In this document: in pieces, positions 50,858 through 60,275 of the stretch
How the letters are laid out: the number at the start of each line of letters is the position of its first letter
How positions within the stretch are numbered: the stretch's first letter is position 1
NCBI RefSeq assembly: GCF_031179145.1
Contig: NZ_JAPSIB010000004.1
Span: 124,001 to 188,000, forward strand
DNA from: Brevibacterium sp.
GTDB lineage: Bacteria > Actinomycetota > Actinomycetes > Actinomycetales > Brevibacteriaceae
Reading direction: 5' to 3'
Length of the DNA stretch: 64,000 nucleotides
Position numbers and translations under genes: made by a program
The notes under the pieces: model-generated
The model's database searches: none
Told to the model about the DNA's origin: nothing
The model's input: only the letters and a program-made list of their open reading frames with translations

Positions 50858-51352
50858 CTACGCGGCACCCGGCGCCCCGAGGGCTGCGAGGACGACGTCG
50901 GGCACGAGCCCGCTGATGTCCCCTCCCCCGGCGTGGACTTCTTTGACCAGGGAGGAGGAGACGTGTTCGAACTCGGGACTGCCGGGGACGAAGATGGTCT
51001 CCAGGCTGCTCAGGTGTTTGTTCATCAGCGCCATCGGCAGTTCGTAGGCGAAGTCGGTGCCCGAGCGCAGACCCTTGACCACGGCCGGAGCCCCCACGTG
51101 CGCGCAGTAGTCGACGAGGAGTCCCCCGGCGACGGTGTCGATCGAGATGTTGTCGGCCTCGCGAGTGCGCTCATCCGCGGCCAGGCTCGCCTCGATGAGC
51201 TCGGCGCGCTGCTCCGGGGCGAAGCGCCCCGACTTCGCGGGGTTGTGGACGACGGCCACGACCACCTCGGTGAACAGCCGCGCGCTGCGGGCGATGACGT
51301 CGAGATGACCCATGGTGATCGGGTCATAGGAACCGGGGCAGACGACCTTCAT
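50858..51352 (-). CDS. coaD: Phosphopantetheine adenylyltransferase
   Basis: Makes dephospho-CoA from 4'-phosphopantetheine and ATP. Nucleotidyltransferase motif GSYDPITMGHLDVIARSA at the N-terminus, then KGLRSGTDFAYELPMALMN and SSSLVKEVHAGGGDISGLVP. The 164 residues are normal. It is usually next to rsmD and recG; here a four-gene ABC transporter operon has come between them. Confidence 0.96.
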   Translation of the reverse strand: MKVVCPGSYDPITMGHLDVIARSARLFTEVVVAVVHNPAKSGRFAPEQRAELIEASLAADERTREADNISIDTVAGGLLVDYCAHVGAPAVVKGLRSGTDFAYELPMALMNKHLSSLETIFVPGSPEFEHVSSSLVKEVHAGGGDISGLVPDVVLAALGAPGAA

Positions 51353-51505
51353 GGCTTCATCGTATCCCCCGTCCGCGACCAGAATTCCACGGACACGATT
51401 GGATAACGATGTCGGACAATGCGGCTTGCGAGGACTGTGACCCTCCAGTGTTGGATGAGAGGTGCGTCACACATACGTGCCGATGCCCAACCGAAAGGGA
51501 AAGCA

Positions 51506-52387
51506 ATGAAAGCCACGAAGAGGCTCGCCGCGGCGACTTCGGCCCTCGCCCTCACCTTCACCCTGGGTGCCTGCGGCGGCAGCGACTCCGATAAGAGCAC
51601 GCTCCAGAAGGCCATCGACGAAGGCAAGGTCACTGTCGGCTTCGCCGGCGAGGCACCCTACAGCTTCGAGGAGAAGGGAGAGCTGACAGGTGCTTCCGTC
51701 GCCTTGGCGAAGGAGATCTTCACGCGCCTCGACGTCAAGGAGGTCGACGGGGTCAACACGGAGTTCGGCTCCCTCATTCCTGGTCTCAACGCCGAACGCT
51801 TCGATGTCATCTCCGCGGGCATGTCGATCCTGCCCGAGCGGTGCGAGCAGGCGTCCTTCGGGAATCCGGAGTTCATGTACACGACCGCCCTGATGACCAA
51901 GAAGGGGAAGGGCGAGGGGCTGAAGAGCCTCGACGACGTGAAGGCGAAGGGCCTCAAGCTCGCCACCATGACCGGCGCCATCGAATCCGACTACGCGAAG
52001 TCGCTGGGCATCGAAGCCCAGCAGGTCGGCACCCCGCAGGACGGCATGGACGCCGTCACCACGGGTCGCGCGGATGCCTTCGCCCTGACCGGCATCTCGC
52101 TCAACTGGATGGCGAAGAACAATCCGGACGCCGATGTCGAGGTCACCGAGTCCTTCGTCCAGGAGATCGACGGAGTGCCGCAGGTCGGTGCCGGCGCCAC
52201 CGTCTTCCGCAGCGACGACAAGGAGCTCGTGGACGCGTGGAACGCCGAGCTCGACAAGCTCGTGTCCAGCGAGGAGGAGTATCTCAAGATCGTCGGAGAC
52301 TTCGGCTTCACCGCCGAAGAGCGTCCCGACGGGTCGATCACCACCGAGCAGCTTTGTGCAGGAGACCTGCCTGGGGCGCAGTCGTAG
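51506..52387 (+). CDS. ehuB: Ectoine/amino-acid ABC transporter substrate-binding lipoprotein (EhuB-like)
   Basis: Extracytoplasmic solute receptor of 293 residues. The signal ends in the lipobox LGACGGS, so Cys is lipidated. The periplasmic-binding fold follows (VTVGFAGEAPYSFEEKGEL, GMSILPERCEQASFGNPEF, TMTGAIESDYAKSLGIEAQQ). EhuB-type features are the ERCEQASF and PYSFEE segments; ectoine or hydroxyectoine is the most likely ligand. Polar amino acids are the alternative. GAAAGGGA precedes the ATG at 51506. Confidence 0.85.
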   Translation: MKATKRLAAATSALALTFTLGACGGSDSDKSTLQKAIDEGKVTVGFAGEAPYSFEEKGELTGASVALAKEIFTRLDVKEVDGVNTEFGSLIPGLNAERFDVISAGMSILPERCEQASFGNPEFMYTTALMTKKGKGEGLKSLDDVKAKGLKLATMTGAIESDYAKSLGIEAQQVGTPQDGMDAVTTGRADAFALTGISLNWMAKNNPDADVEVTESFVQEIDGVPQVGAGATVFRSDDKELVDAWNAELDKLVSSEEEYLKIVGDFGFTAEERPDGSITTEQLCAGDLPGAQS

Positions 52388-52407
52388 TCCGGCGCCGAGC
52401 ACAGACC

Positions 52408-53241
52408 ATGACCGAGAATCTCACATCGGTCCTGGATTTCCTCCCGCAGCTGTGGGAGGGAATCCAGGTCACGCTCATCCTCACCCTCGCCGGTGCGCTC
52501 GGCGCGATGATCATCGCCCTCGTGCTCGGGCTGTCGATGACGTCGAACCACGCCTGGCTGCGGATCCCTGCCCGGATCATCGTCGAGTTCTTCCGCGGCA
52601 CCTCGCTGCTCGTGCAGCTGTTCTGGCTCTTCTACGTCCTACCGCTGCTCGGAGTGGAGCTCGATCCGATGTCATGCGGAATCGGTGCGCTGGCGCTCAA
52701 CTACGGGGCCTATTCCGCCGAGGTGGTCCGCTCCTCCATCCTCACCGTCGCCCGCGGGCAGTGGGAGGCCGCGATCGCCCTCAGCCTGTCCCCGGCCCGG
52801 AGGATGATCCGCATCATCTTCCCTCAGGCGTGGGCGCTGATGATCCCGTCGTTGGCGACTCTGCTCATCCAGCTCCTCAAGGGAACAGCGGTCGTCTCCT
52901 TCATCACCCTCCAGGACCTCACCGACAAGATCAATCAGCTGCGCATGTCGACCAACGACACTTTCTTCTCCTTCACGGTGGGTCTGATCATCTACTTCGT
53001 CATCGCCTGGATCCTCCAGGAGTCGATGAACCTCCTCGAACGCCGGGCCACCGCGCGTCTGGGCCGCACCCGGCCGAACTCGCGCACCGAGAGACGTCTG
53101 GCGCGCAGGCTCGCCCGCGGCGAAGGCGGGCGGCATGACGCCGAGACCGCCGGAACCGATCCGAACGGCGCCGGCGGGCCGGGCAGCTCGGGCGGTCCGA
53201 CCGGTGGGCCACATGGTGCCGGCCGCGGGGTGAGCCCATGA
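52408..53241 (+). CDS. ehuC: Ectoine/amino-acid ABC transporter permease (EhuC-like)
   Basis: HisM-type permease, 277 residues. Five membrane helices and the EAA loop QWEAAIALSLSPARRMIRII, with EFFRGTSLLVQLFWLFYVLP typical of polar-solute systems. The C-terminus is a long Arg/Gly-rich hydrophilic tail (~60 residues, GAGGPGSSGGPTGG) not usual in the family. The next gene overlaps by four bases. Confidence 0.85.
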   Translation: MTENLTSVLDFLPQLWEGIQVTLILTLAGALGAMIIALVLGLSMTSNHAWLRIPARIIVEFFRGTSLLVQLFWLFYVLPLLGVELDPMSCGIGALALNYGAYSAEVVRSSILTVARGQWEAAIALSLSPARRMIRIIFPQAWALMIPSLATLLIQLLKGTAVVSFITLQDLTDKINQLRMSTNDTFFSFTVGLIIYFVIAWILQESMNLLERRATARLGRTRPNSRTERRLARRLARGEGGRHDAETAGTDPNGAGGPGSSGGPTGGPHGAGRGVSP

Positions 53242-53897
53242 TCTGGAACTGGGAATTCGCCGCCGAGGCTCTTCCGCTGCTGCTGCGCGGCTTCGGCAAC
53301 ACCCTGATCGCCACCGTCGCCGGCACGGTCATCGCCGCCATCCTCGGTCTGGTCATCGCCGTCGCCATCCGCGGGCTGCCCCGGTCGGTGAACTGGATCG
53401 TGAGGCTGCTGCAGGCGTTCATCCGCAACACTCCCCTGGTCGTCCAGCTGCTGTTCATCTACTACCTGTTCGCGGGCATCCCCGGGCTCGTCGATGTGCC
53501 GGCACTGGTCATCGGCATCATCGTCATCGGCGTCCACTACGCCACCTACATGTCGGAGAGCTACCGGGCCGGCATCGACGCGGTGCCGCAGGGCCAGCGG
53601 GAGGCGGCCATCGCCCTGTCGCTGCCGCCCGTGCGCACCTTCCGGGACGTCATCCTCCCGCAAGCTCTGCGGGCGACGATTCCGTCGCTGGGCAACTACG
53701 CGGTGGCGATGTTCAAGGACACCCCGTTCCTGTTCGCCATCTCCGTGATCGAGCTCGTCACCACGGCCCAGCAGTTCGGTGCCGCTAAGTTCGCGTACAC
53801 GGAGGCCTTCACCCTGGCCGGTCTCATCTTCCTGGCCGCCAGCTACCCGACATCCCTGCTCATCCAGAGATTGGAGCGGCGCCTTGCCACCTACTGA
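53238..53897 (+). CDS. ehuD: Ectoine/amino-acid ABC transporter permease (EhuD-like)
   Basis: Second HisM-type permease, 219 residues. It starts MIWNWEFAAEALPLLLRGF, close to EhuD N-termini, and has FIRNTPLVVQLLFIYYLF and the EAA loop GQREAAIALSLPPVRTFRDV. ATGA overlap with ehuC, and a 14-base overlap with the ATPase gene. Confidence 0.85.
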   Translation: MIWNWEFAAEALPLLLRGFGNTLIATVAGTVIAAILGLVIAVAIRGLPRSVNWIVRLLQAFIRNTPLVVQLLFIYYLFAGIPGLVDVPALVIGIIVIGVHYATYMSESYRAGIDAVPQGQREAAIALSLPPVRTFRDVILPQALRATIPSLGNYAVAMFKDTPFLFAISVIELVTTAQQFGAAKFAYTEAFTLAGLIFLAASYPTSLLIQRLERRLATY

Positions 53898-54663
53898 GAA
53901 CACGCCTGCCATCGAGTTCAAGGACGTCGAGAAGAGGTTCGGGACCACCACCGTGCTCAAGAACCTCAACTTCACGATCAGTCCCGGCGAGCGCGTCACG
54001 CTCATCGGTCCCAGCGGTTCCGGGAAGACGACGATCCTGCGGCTGATCATGACCCTGGAGGAACTCACCGGCGGATACATCTTCATCGACGGGCAGCCGC
54101 TGACGCATACGGAGAGGAACGGGAAGCGGGTCGAGCTGCCATCGAAGACCACCCGTGCCATGACGACCCGCATCGGCATGGTGTTCCAGCAGTTCAACCT
54201 CTTCCCCAACATGACGGTGCTCGAGAACATCATCGAGGCGCCCATCCATGTGCTGAAGAAGTCGAAGGACCAGGCGGTGTCGGACGCGCGCGAACTCCTC
54301 GCCAAGGTCGGCCTGGCGGAGAAGGCGGACGAGCACCCCTCCCGGCTCTCTGGAGGTCAGCAGCAGCGCGTGGCGATCGCCCGCGCGCTGGCGATGAGTC
54401 CCGAGATCCTCCTGCTCGACGAGGTGACCTCGGCGCTGGACCCGGAGCTCGTCGGCGACGTCCTCTCCGTGCTGCGGACGATCGCGGAGACGACTGACAT
54501 CACGATGCTGCTGGTCACCCACGAGATGCAGTTCGCCCGGGAGGTCTCAGACCGGGTGATGATGTTCGACGGCGGTCAGGTCCTTGAGGAGGGTCCCCCG
54601 AGCCAGATCTTCTCCTCACCGCGGCACGACCGGACCCGGTCATTCCTCTCCAGCGTCCAGTAG
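53884..54663 (+). CDS. ehuA: Ectoine/amino-acid ABC transporter ATP-binding protein (EhuA-like)
   Basis: ATPase of the uptake system, 259 residues. GPSGSGKTT, QQFNLFPNMTVLENI, LSGGQQQRVAIARAL, ILLLDEVTSALDPELVG and VTHEMQFAREVSD are all present. The start is TTG 53884 inside the end of ehuD, preceded by GGAG. Gene order ehuB-C-D-A matches actinobacterial ectoine uptake operons. No ectoine synthesis genes are in the window. Confidence 0.86.
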   Translation: MPPTENTPAIEFKDVEKRFGTTTVLKNLNFTISPGERVTLIGPSGSGKTTILRLIMTLEELTGGYIFIDGQPLTHTERNGKRVELPSKTTRAMTTRIGMVFQQFNLFPNMTVLENIIEAPIHVLKKSKDQAVSDARELLAKVGLAEKADEHPSRLSGGQQQRVAIARALAMSPEILLLDEVTSALDPELVGDVLSVLRTIAETTDITMLLVTHEMQFAREVSDRVMMFDGGQVLEEGPPSQIFSSPRHDRTRSFLSSVQ

Positions 54664-54699
54664 CCTCAGGAGGACTGATCCGCACGGCCCGGGATGTCG

Positions 54700-54745
54700 A
54701 TTGCCAGGGAGGCAATGGTCGAATTGCGGCGGTGAAACCGACCAT
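54700..54745. terminator. Small stacked hairpins between convergent genes
   Basis: ATTGCC/GGCAAT (54700-54705, 54711-54716) and ATGGTCG/CGACCAT (54715-54721, 54739-54745) lie in the 134-base gap between ehuA and the rsmD stop. Individually weak; together a plausible bidirectional terminator. Confidence 0.45.
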
Positions 54746-54797
54746 CTGCTACCGGAAAAACCCGGTCGTCAGCTCTGATGGCGGCTGCCGGTCGGGC

Positions 54798-55412
54798 TCA
54801 GGACGCCTCTTCGAGCTGGACGAAGTGGACGGCGGTTTCGCCGAAGGTCTTCGAGCGGAAGACCTCCAGCCCGGCGGGCATCGTCGGCTCGGGTGAGCGG
54901 GTGGAGCGTTCGACCACGATGATGGATTCCTTGTCGATGACCCCGGCGAGGAGTCCGAGGATCTGCGTCACCGCATCCTCGCCCAGGGGGTAGGGCGGAT
55001 CCATGAAGACGAGGTCGAACACCCGATCGCGCGCCCCCGGCTGACCGCGCCCTTCCGTCCGCTCGGGCACTCCCGCCCGACCGCGCAGGCCGGCGAGGAA
55101 CGTCACCACGTCGACGGTGTGGATGCGCACCGAGTGTGCGATGCCCATCTTCTGCGCGTTCGCAGCGATCGCTCGCGCCGATGCGGAAGCCGAATCGACG
55201 AAGTCGGACTCGGCGGCGCCGCGCGACATCGCCTCGAGCCCGAGCCCGCCGGAGCCGGCGAAGAGGTCGAGCACGTTCGCGGCCCTCACCACGCCGTAGC
55301 CCTCGAGCATCGAGAACAGGGACTCCTTGACCCGGTCCGAGGTCGGTCGAGTGTTCGCCCCGCCCGGCGTGACCAGTCGGCACCCTTTGTGCGCTCCTGC
55401 GATGATCCTCAT
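54798..55412 (-). CDS. rsmD: 16S rRNA (guanine-966-N2)-methyltransferase
   Basis: SAM-dependent methyltransferase for 16S m2G966. MRIIAGAHKGCRLVTPGG, PTSDRVKESLFSML, LDLFAGSGGLGLEAMSRGA and the catalytic DPPY motif (VFMDPPYPLG) are intact. A short Arg/Gly-rich insertion (PERTEGRGQPGAR) precedes the DPPY strand. It follows recG by six bases. Confidence 0.95.
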   Translation of the reverse strand: MRIIAGAHKGCRLVTPGGANTRPTSDRVKESLFSMLEGYGVVRAANVLDLFAGSGGLGLEAMSRGAAESDFVDSASASARAIAANAQKMGIAHSVRIHTVDVVTFLAGLRGRAGVPERTEGRGQPGARDRVFDLVFMDPPYPLGEDAVTQILGLLAGVIDKESIIVVERSTRSPEPTMPAGLEVFRSKTFGETAVHFVQLEEAS

Positions 55413-55418
55413 TGTTCC

Positions 55419-57578
55419 TCAGCTCGCCTCGATGAAATGTGCCGCCTCGGCGGGCAGGATCCGTCGGATCAGCCTCCGCAGCGCCGGCAGCGACGACAGG
55501 TCCGGATCGACCTCGACGATCTTCTCCGCGAATGACCGGGCATGCTCGATGACCGCGGCATCGCGCAGCACCGACAGATGCCGCAGCGATGAGCCGCCCC
55601 ACTGGGATGCCCCGAGGACGTCGCCCTCTCCCCTGCTGTCGAGGTCGTATTCGGCGAGGACGAACCCGTCGAGGGTGCCGGCCACCGCCTGGATGCGTTC
55701 GAAGCCCGGTTCCTCCTCGGGCCGGTTGGTGAGCAGGAAGCAGGTCGCGGCACGTCCGTCACGTCCGACCCTGCCTCGCAGCTGATGCAGTTGGGCGACT
55801 CCGAAGCGATCGGCTTCGTGGATGATCATCATCGTCGCCCGCGGCACGTCGATGCCCACCTCGATGACGGTGGTGGCGACGAGCACATCGAGTTCACCGG
55901 TGAGGAAGTCGTTCATCACCCGGTCCTTCTCCGCCATCGGCATCTTCCCGTGCATGAGCCCGATGGACAGTCCGGCCAGTTCGGGGGCGCGGGTCATCCG
56001 CTCCCGGATCTCCTCCACCCCGATGAACTGCTCGACCCGCCCGCTCTCCAGGTCCTCGACCTCGGTGTTCTCGATCCGCGGTGCCACGACGAAGCCACCC
56101 TCGCCCCGTCGCACGGTGTCGGCGAGGAGCTGATGGATGCGGGAGAGCCAGGCCGGGTGGTCGGCCAGGGACACCGCATGGGTGGTGACGTCCTTGGGCC
56201 CGGCCGGCATTTCGTCCAGGGTGCTGACGTCGAGGTCGGCGAACACGGTCATCGCCACGGTCCGCGGGATCGGCGTCGCCGACATCACGAGCGTGTGGGG
56301 GACGGTCAGCCCCGCCTTCGACCGCAGCGCCTCACGCTGCTCGACCCCGAAGCGGTGCTGTTCGTCGACGACGATGAGTCCGAGTTCGGCGAACATCGTC
56401 GTCTCCGACATCAGGGCGTGGGTGCCGACGACGATGTCGATCTGCCCGGCGGCCAGGTCGAGGGCCAGCTGGCGGCGTTCCCGGGCGGGCATCGATCCCG
56501 TCATCAGGGCCACCCGCACCTGATCGTCCTCGGCCAGCAGCGGACTCAGCGCCATCTGCTCGCCGAGGAGCCCCTCGATCGAGCGGAAATGCTGAGTCGC
56601 GAGCACCTCGGTGGGGGCGAGCATCGCCGCCTGCGCACCCGAGTCGACAGCGGTGAGCATCGCCCGCAGGGCCACCACCGTCTTTCCCGAGCCCACGTCG
56701 CCGTGGAGGAGTCGGTGCATCGCGGTGCTGCGGGCGAGGTCGCGGGAGATCTCCTCCCCGACCCTCACCTGTGAGGCGGTGAGCGCGAAGGGAAGGTTCG
56801 CCTCGAAGCGTCTGCTCCGCGCACCGACGTCGAACAGCGGGGTGGCCGAGAGCTGTTCGTAGTCGGCCTTGCGGGAGACGAGTTCGGTCTGCAGGGCCAG
56901 CGCCTCCTCCCACTTCCAACGCTGCTGCGCCCGCTCCATGTCCGCCTGGGTTCGTGGCCGGTGCATGTCGCCCAGCGCGGTCCGCAGATCCGGGAGGTCG
57001 AGCTGTTCGCGCATCCCGGTGGGCAGCGGGTCCTCGAACTCCACCGGATCGGCGACGTCGAGGAGCACCTTGATCGCCTTCCACAGCCGCGACTGGGCGA
57101 TGCCCTTGACCCGCGAGTAGACGGGGAAGGGCGAGCTGAGGTCCTCCGGGGTCCAGGTCTCATCGTGCTCGTCGCGATTGAGCCATACGGGGGACTTGAG
57201 GGTCAGCTGTCCGCGGAACTCCTCGACGGTGCCGGCGAAGACCACGACGAGTCCCGGCGTCAGCTGCTGCTGCAGCCATTGCTGGTTGAAGAACGCGATC
57301 TTCATCGTCATCGCACCGTCGTTGATGAGCACCGTGGTCAGGCTCGGCGGCCGCTTCTGCCCCGTCCGGCGCTCGAGCATCCGGGTGTCCACGGACAGCA
57401 CCTCGGCCTGGACGATCGCGGTCTCCCCGATGGGCAGCCCGCCGAAGGGGGTCTTCTCCCCCGGGACCAGGAACCGGCGCGGGAAGAAGTGCAAGAGGTC
57501 ACCGACGGATTCGATTCCCCGCTTCCGCAGGAAACCGAGGTCGCGTTTGGTGAAGTAGTCGTCGAGGCGCGCGCTCAT
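55419..57578 (-). CDS. recG: ATP-dependent DNA helicase RecG
   Basis: Fork-remodelling helicase of 719 residues. N-terminal wedge/OB region (SVGDLLHFFPRRFLVPGE), then helicase motifs: GDVGSGKTVVALRA, APTEVLATQHF, DEQHRFGVEQRE, VMSATPIPRTVAMT, then VATTVIEVGIDVPRA and QLRGRVGRDGRAA, ending with the SRGEGDVLGASQWG segment. The ATG at 57578 overlaps the preceding stop as ATGA. Confidence 0.96.
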   Translation of the reverse strand: MSARLDDYFTKRDLGFLRKRGIESVGDLLHFFPRRFLVPGEKTPFGGLPIGETAIVQAEVLSVDTRMLERRTGQKRPPSLTTVLINDGAMTMKIAFFNQQWLQQQLTPGLVVVFAGTVEEFRGQLTLKSPVWLNRDEHDETWTPEDLSSPFPVYSRVKGIAQSRLWKAIKVLLDVADPVEFEDPLPTGMREQLDLPDLRTALGDMHRPRTQADMERAQQRWKWEEALALQTELVSRKADYEQLSATPLFDVGARSRRFEANLPFALTASQVRVGEEISRDLARSTAMHRLLHGDVGSGKTVVALRAMLTAVDSGAQAAMLAPTEVLATQHFRSIEGLLGEQMALSPLLAEDDQVRVALMTGSMPARERRQLALDLAAGQIDIVVGTHALMSETTMFAELGLIVVDEQHRFGVEQREALRSKAGLTVPHTLVMSATPIPRTVAMTVFADLDVSTLDEMPAGPKDVTTHAVSLADHPAWLSRIHQLLADTVRRGEGGFVVAPRIENTEVEDLESGRVEQFIGVEEIRERMTRAPELAGLSIGLMHGKMPMAEKDRVMNDFLTGELDVLVATTVIEVGIDVPRATMMIIHEADRFGVAQLHQLRGRVGRDGRAATCFLLTNRPEEEPGFERIQAVAGTLDGFVLAEYDLDSRGEGDVLGASQWGGSSLRHLSVLRDAAVIEHARSFAEKIVEVDPDLSSLPALRRLIRRILPAEAAHFIEAS

Positions 57579-59164
57579 TCGACTCCCATGGTCAGCAGCG
57601 TCGACCGATCGCGCGCGTCGATCTCCTGCAGCCTCACCTGCGCATGGGACTTGCGCAGCCACCTGCGCAGATGCGCGAGCACACCGGGAGGGCAGTCGAG
57701 CCCGGTGATGACCGTGAGGAGCTCGCCGCCGGCGCCGAGGAGGCGCTCGGCCAGCTTCTCGACGAGAGTCTCCAGCTCCGTGCTCTGGGACTTCGGCTTG
57801 CCCTCGATGAGGACCCGATAGAACCGCGAGGGGTGGTGCTGCTCGGCCTCGAGCATCTGTGCATCGATGAGCGGAAGCGCTCCCGTCGGCGGATTCGCCG
57901 CCAGCTGCTCGGCGGACACGATCGTCCCCACCCGGGTCGAACTGGCGGCCTCGGTCATATCGGCGAAGATCTCGTCGGCCGGGGCGAAGGGATCGTAGAC
58001 GGCCAGGGCGGAGAGCAGGGTCGCGACGTTGCGGGAACGTACAACTCGGGCCCCCGACACTCCGGTCAGCGACTTCAGCCTGGTCGTCGAGCTGGGGACG
58101 ACGATGACGTTGCGGTCCTCGGTGGCGACGATCTCGGCCACCGCCTCGGCGAGGTCACCGGCACCGGGCACCAGGGCCGTGGCGCCGTTGAGGGCGCAGT
58201 GCATGAGCAGGCCGGTTCCCGCGACGACCGCCACGAGGCGGGTCTCGCCCTCCTCCTCGTGCAGGCGCAGGTCCTCCATGTCCAGGCGAAGGATGCCGCG
58301 GGAGGCGAGGACGTCGAGGATCTCGGCAGCGCCCGCTTCGTCCTCGATGTGCACATGGACCTTGGGCCCGTTGACGACGATCGAGGTCCCGCCGAGAGCG
58401 TCGAGCTCCTCGCCCAGCGAACTGTCGCACTCGGCGGTGAGGATCGCGACGATCTCGAGTTCATCCGCCCGCGCCTGGTGGATGACACGGGGGGACTTTG
58501 CGACCTCGACGAGCATCGAGTCCTGCGGAGTGCGCCCGGTGACCGTGGCGTAGAGGAGGTCGAAGAGTTCGACGACACCGGTGGAGCCGGCATCGACGAC
58601 ATCGGCTTCGCTGAGCACGTTCAGCTGCGACGTGGTCTCCCGCAGTGCCGCGCGGGAGCGGAGGCGAACGGCGGAGACGAGTTCGACGAGGTCAGCCCCG
58701 GCATCGGCCTTCTCGCGGGCCTCGGCGGCCATCGCGTCGAGGACGGTGAGCATGGTTCCGTCGACCGGACGGGCCACCGCCTGCCGGGCGCGGACCGAGG
58801 CGAGTTCGAGGGCATCGGCCATGGATTCAGTATCGGCGACGGTGACGCCTTCGAGCGCATCGGCGACCCCGCGCAGGGCCACCGACAGGATCAGGCCCGA
58901 GTTGCCCCGCGCGCCACGGCTCGCCCCGGTGGCGACTGCGGCGACCACGTCGGGCAGGGTGACGGGGCCCGTGAGCTCCTCGACGGCGAGGTAGGCGCTG
59001 CGCAGGGTGTGGTACATGTTCGTGCCGGTGTCGCCGTCGGGAACGGGAAAGACATTGAGCTCGTCGATCTCCGCGCGTTCGCGGCGCAGGCGATCGACGG
59101 CGCGCCGCGCCCATCTGGCCGCGAGGCGCCCGTTGAGTCCGACCGCGAGATTGGATCCGTTCAT
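57575..59164 (-). CDS. DhaL/DegV-linked fatty-acid-kinase-like protein (FakA family)
   Basis: A 529-residue protein. The N-terminal DhaL kinase domain is clear: ELNVFPVPDGDTGTNMYHTL, then SRGARGNSGLILS and VVDAGSTGVVELFD. The C-terminal half matches the FakA/YloV extension (VVPSSTTRLKS). With a FakB fatty-acid-binding partner this would phosphorylate exogenous fatty acids; no fakB is in the window. Position between recG and thiL is conserved in actinobacteria. It overlaps recG by four bases and begins one base after thiL. Confidence 0.92.
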   Translation of the reverse strand: MNGSNLAVGLNGRLAARWARRAVDRLRRERAEIDELNVFPVPDGDTGTNMYHTLRSAYLAVEELTGPVTLPDVVAAVATGASRGARGNSGLILSVALRGVADALEGVTVADTESMADALELASVRARQAVARPVDGTMLTVLDAMAAEAREKADAGADLVELVSAVRLRSRAALRETTSQLNVLSEADVVDAGSTGVVELFDLLYATVTGRTPQDSMLVEVAKSPRVIHQARADELEIVAILTAECDSSLGEELDALGGTSIVVNGPKVHVHIEDEAGAAEILDVLASRGILRLDMEDLRLHEEEGETRLVAVVAGTGLLMHCALNGATALVPGAGDLAEAVAEIVATEDRNVIVVPSSTTRLKSLTGVSGARVVRSRNVATLLSALAVYDPFAPADEIFADMTEAASSTRVGTIVSAEQLAANPPTGALPLIDAQMLEAEQHHPSRFYRVLIEGKPKSQSTELETLVEKLAERLLGAGGELLTVITGLDCPPGVLAHLRRWLRKSHAQVRLQEIDARDRSTLLTMGVE

Positions 59165-59165
59165 G

Positions 59166-60242
59166 TCACTTCCCGAAATGGCTGAAGCCGCTCGTCGGCA
59201 CCTCTTCGCCGTCGAGGCTGACGCCGCTGCCGGCCGTCACTTCTCCGATTCTCCGCCAGCCTACCGGAGGAGCAGCCGAGGCCGGCGCCGCCGCGAGGAA
59301 GCCGTGGTCCTCTCCCCCGCCGAGCACCCATTTGAGGGCCAGCGCCTCGGCGTCGCCGGTCTCCCGGAGCGCGAGCAGTCGTCGGGCGGCGGGCAGCAGG
59401 TCGTCGATGAGCGGCTGCAGGCGCTCGCGTTCGATGCGGATGTGGACGGAGGAGGCCTCGGCGACGCGGCGCAGGTCCGTGCTCAAGCCGTCGGAGACGT
59501 CGATCATCGCCGAGGCGACCGGCCGGATCGCGGGAATCGCGGAGTAGTCCGGCTGCGGGGACAGCTGGGTGCGGATGAGCGAGGCGAGAGCCTCATCATC
59601 GCGTTCACCGGCGAAGAGCAGGTCGAGACCCGCCGCTGCCCGACCGACGGTGCCGGCCAGGTACACGAGATCGCCAGGCTCCGCGCCAGCCCGGGTGACC
59701 GCCCCTCCGGTAGTCCGCGTCGCCTCAGTGCCCGGCGCGCTTGCTTCGGCGACCCTCGTCGCCCCAGTGCCGGACTCGCCCGCCTCGGTGTCCGCGGTGA
59801 CCGTGCCCAGGGCGGTGATCGCGACGACGATGAGCTCCGACGACGAGAGGTCTCCCCCGATGATCGGGACTTCGCAGCCGAGTTCGTCACCGGCGCGGGT
59901 GGCCTCGGTGACGATGCCGGAGAACAGAGCTTCGAGATCGGCGATCTCGGTCGCATCCGGCACGGCCAGAGAGACGAGCAGTCCGTGGGGTTCGGCTCCC
60001 ATCGCGCAGACGTCGGCGAGGTTCTGGGCGGCGGCCTTGATGCCCAGACGGTTCCAGTCCAGCCAGTCGCGGGTGAAGTCCTGGTTCTCGACGAGCATGT
60101 CCGCCGTCGACACGAGATTCCCGCGCATCGCGGTGACTGCGGCGTCGTCTCCTGGTCCGACGATCACCTGTGCTCCGCTGCGGTTGTGCCTGAGTATGCG
60201 GGAGAGAACGTGTGATTCGCCAAGTTCGGACAGTCGGGTCAT
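59166..60242 (-). CDS. thiL: Thiamine-monophosphate kinase
   Basis: Phosphorylates thiamine monophosphate to thiamine pyrophosphate. GPGDDAAV, STADMLVENQDFTRDW, GIKAAAQNLADVCAMGAEP and IDVSDGLSTDL are family marks. A low-complexity Ala/Thr/Gly insertion at about residues 147-184 (GATRVAEASAPGTEATRT) separates ITALGTV from GDLVYLAGTVGRA. First in a tight thiL-fakA-like-recG-rsmD unit, divergent from the DUF3515 gene. Confidence 0.95.
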   Translation of the reverse strand: MTRLSELGESHVLSRILRHNRSGAQVIVGPGDDAAVTAMRGNLVSTADMLVENQDFTRDWLDWNRLGIKAAAQNLADVCAMGAEPHGLLVSLAVPDATEIADLEALFSGIVTEATRAGDELGCEVPIIGGDLSSSELIVVAITALGTVTADTEAGESGTGATRVAEASAPGTEATRTTGGAVTRAGAEPGDLVYLAGTVGRAAAGLDLLFAGERDDEALASLIRTQLSPQPDYSAIPAIRPVASAMIDVSDGLSTDLRRVAEASSVHIRIERERLQPLIDDLLPAARRLLALRETGDAEALALKWVLGGGEDHGFLAAAPASAAPPVGWRRIGEVTAGSGVSLDGEEVPTSGFSHFGK

Positions 60243-60275
60243 GGTCCAAGGTTATCCGGGAGATACGGTAGTTCC

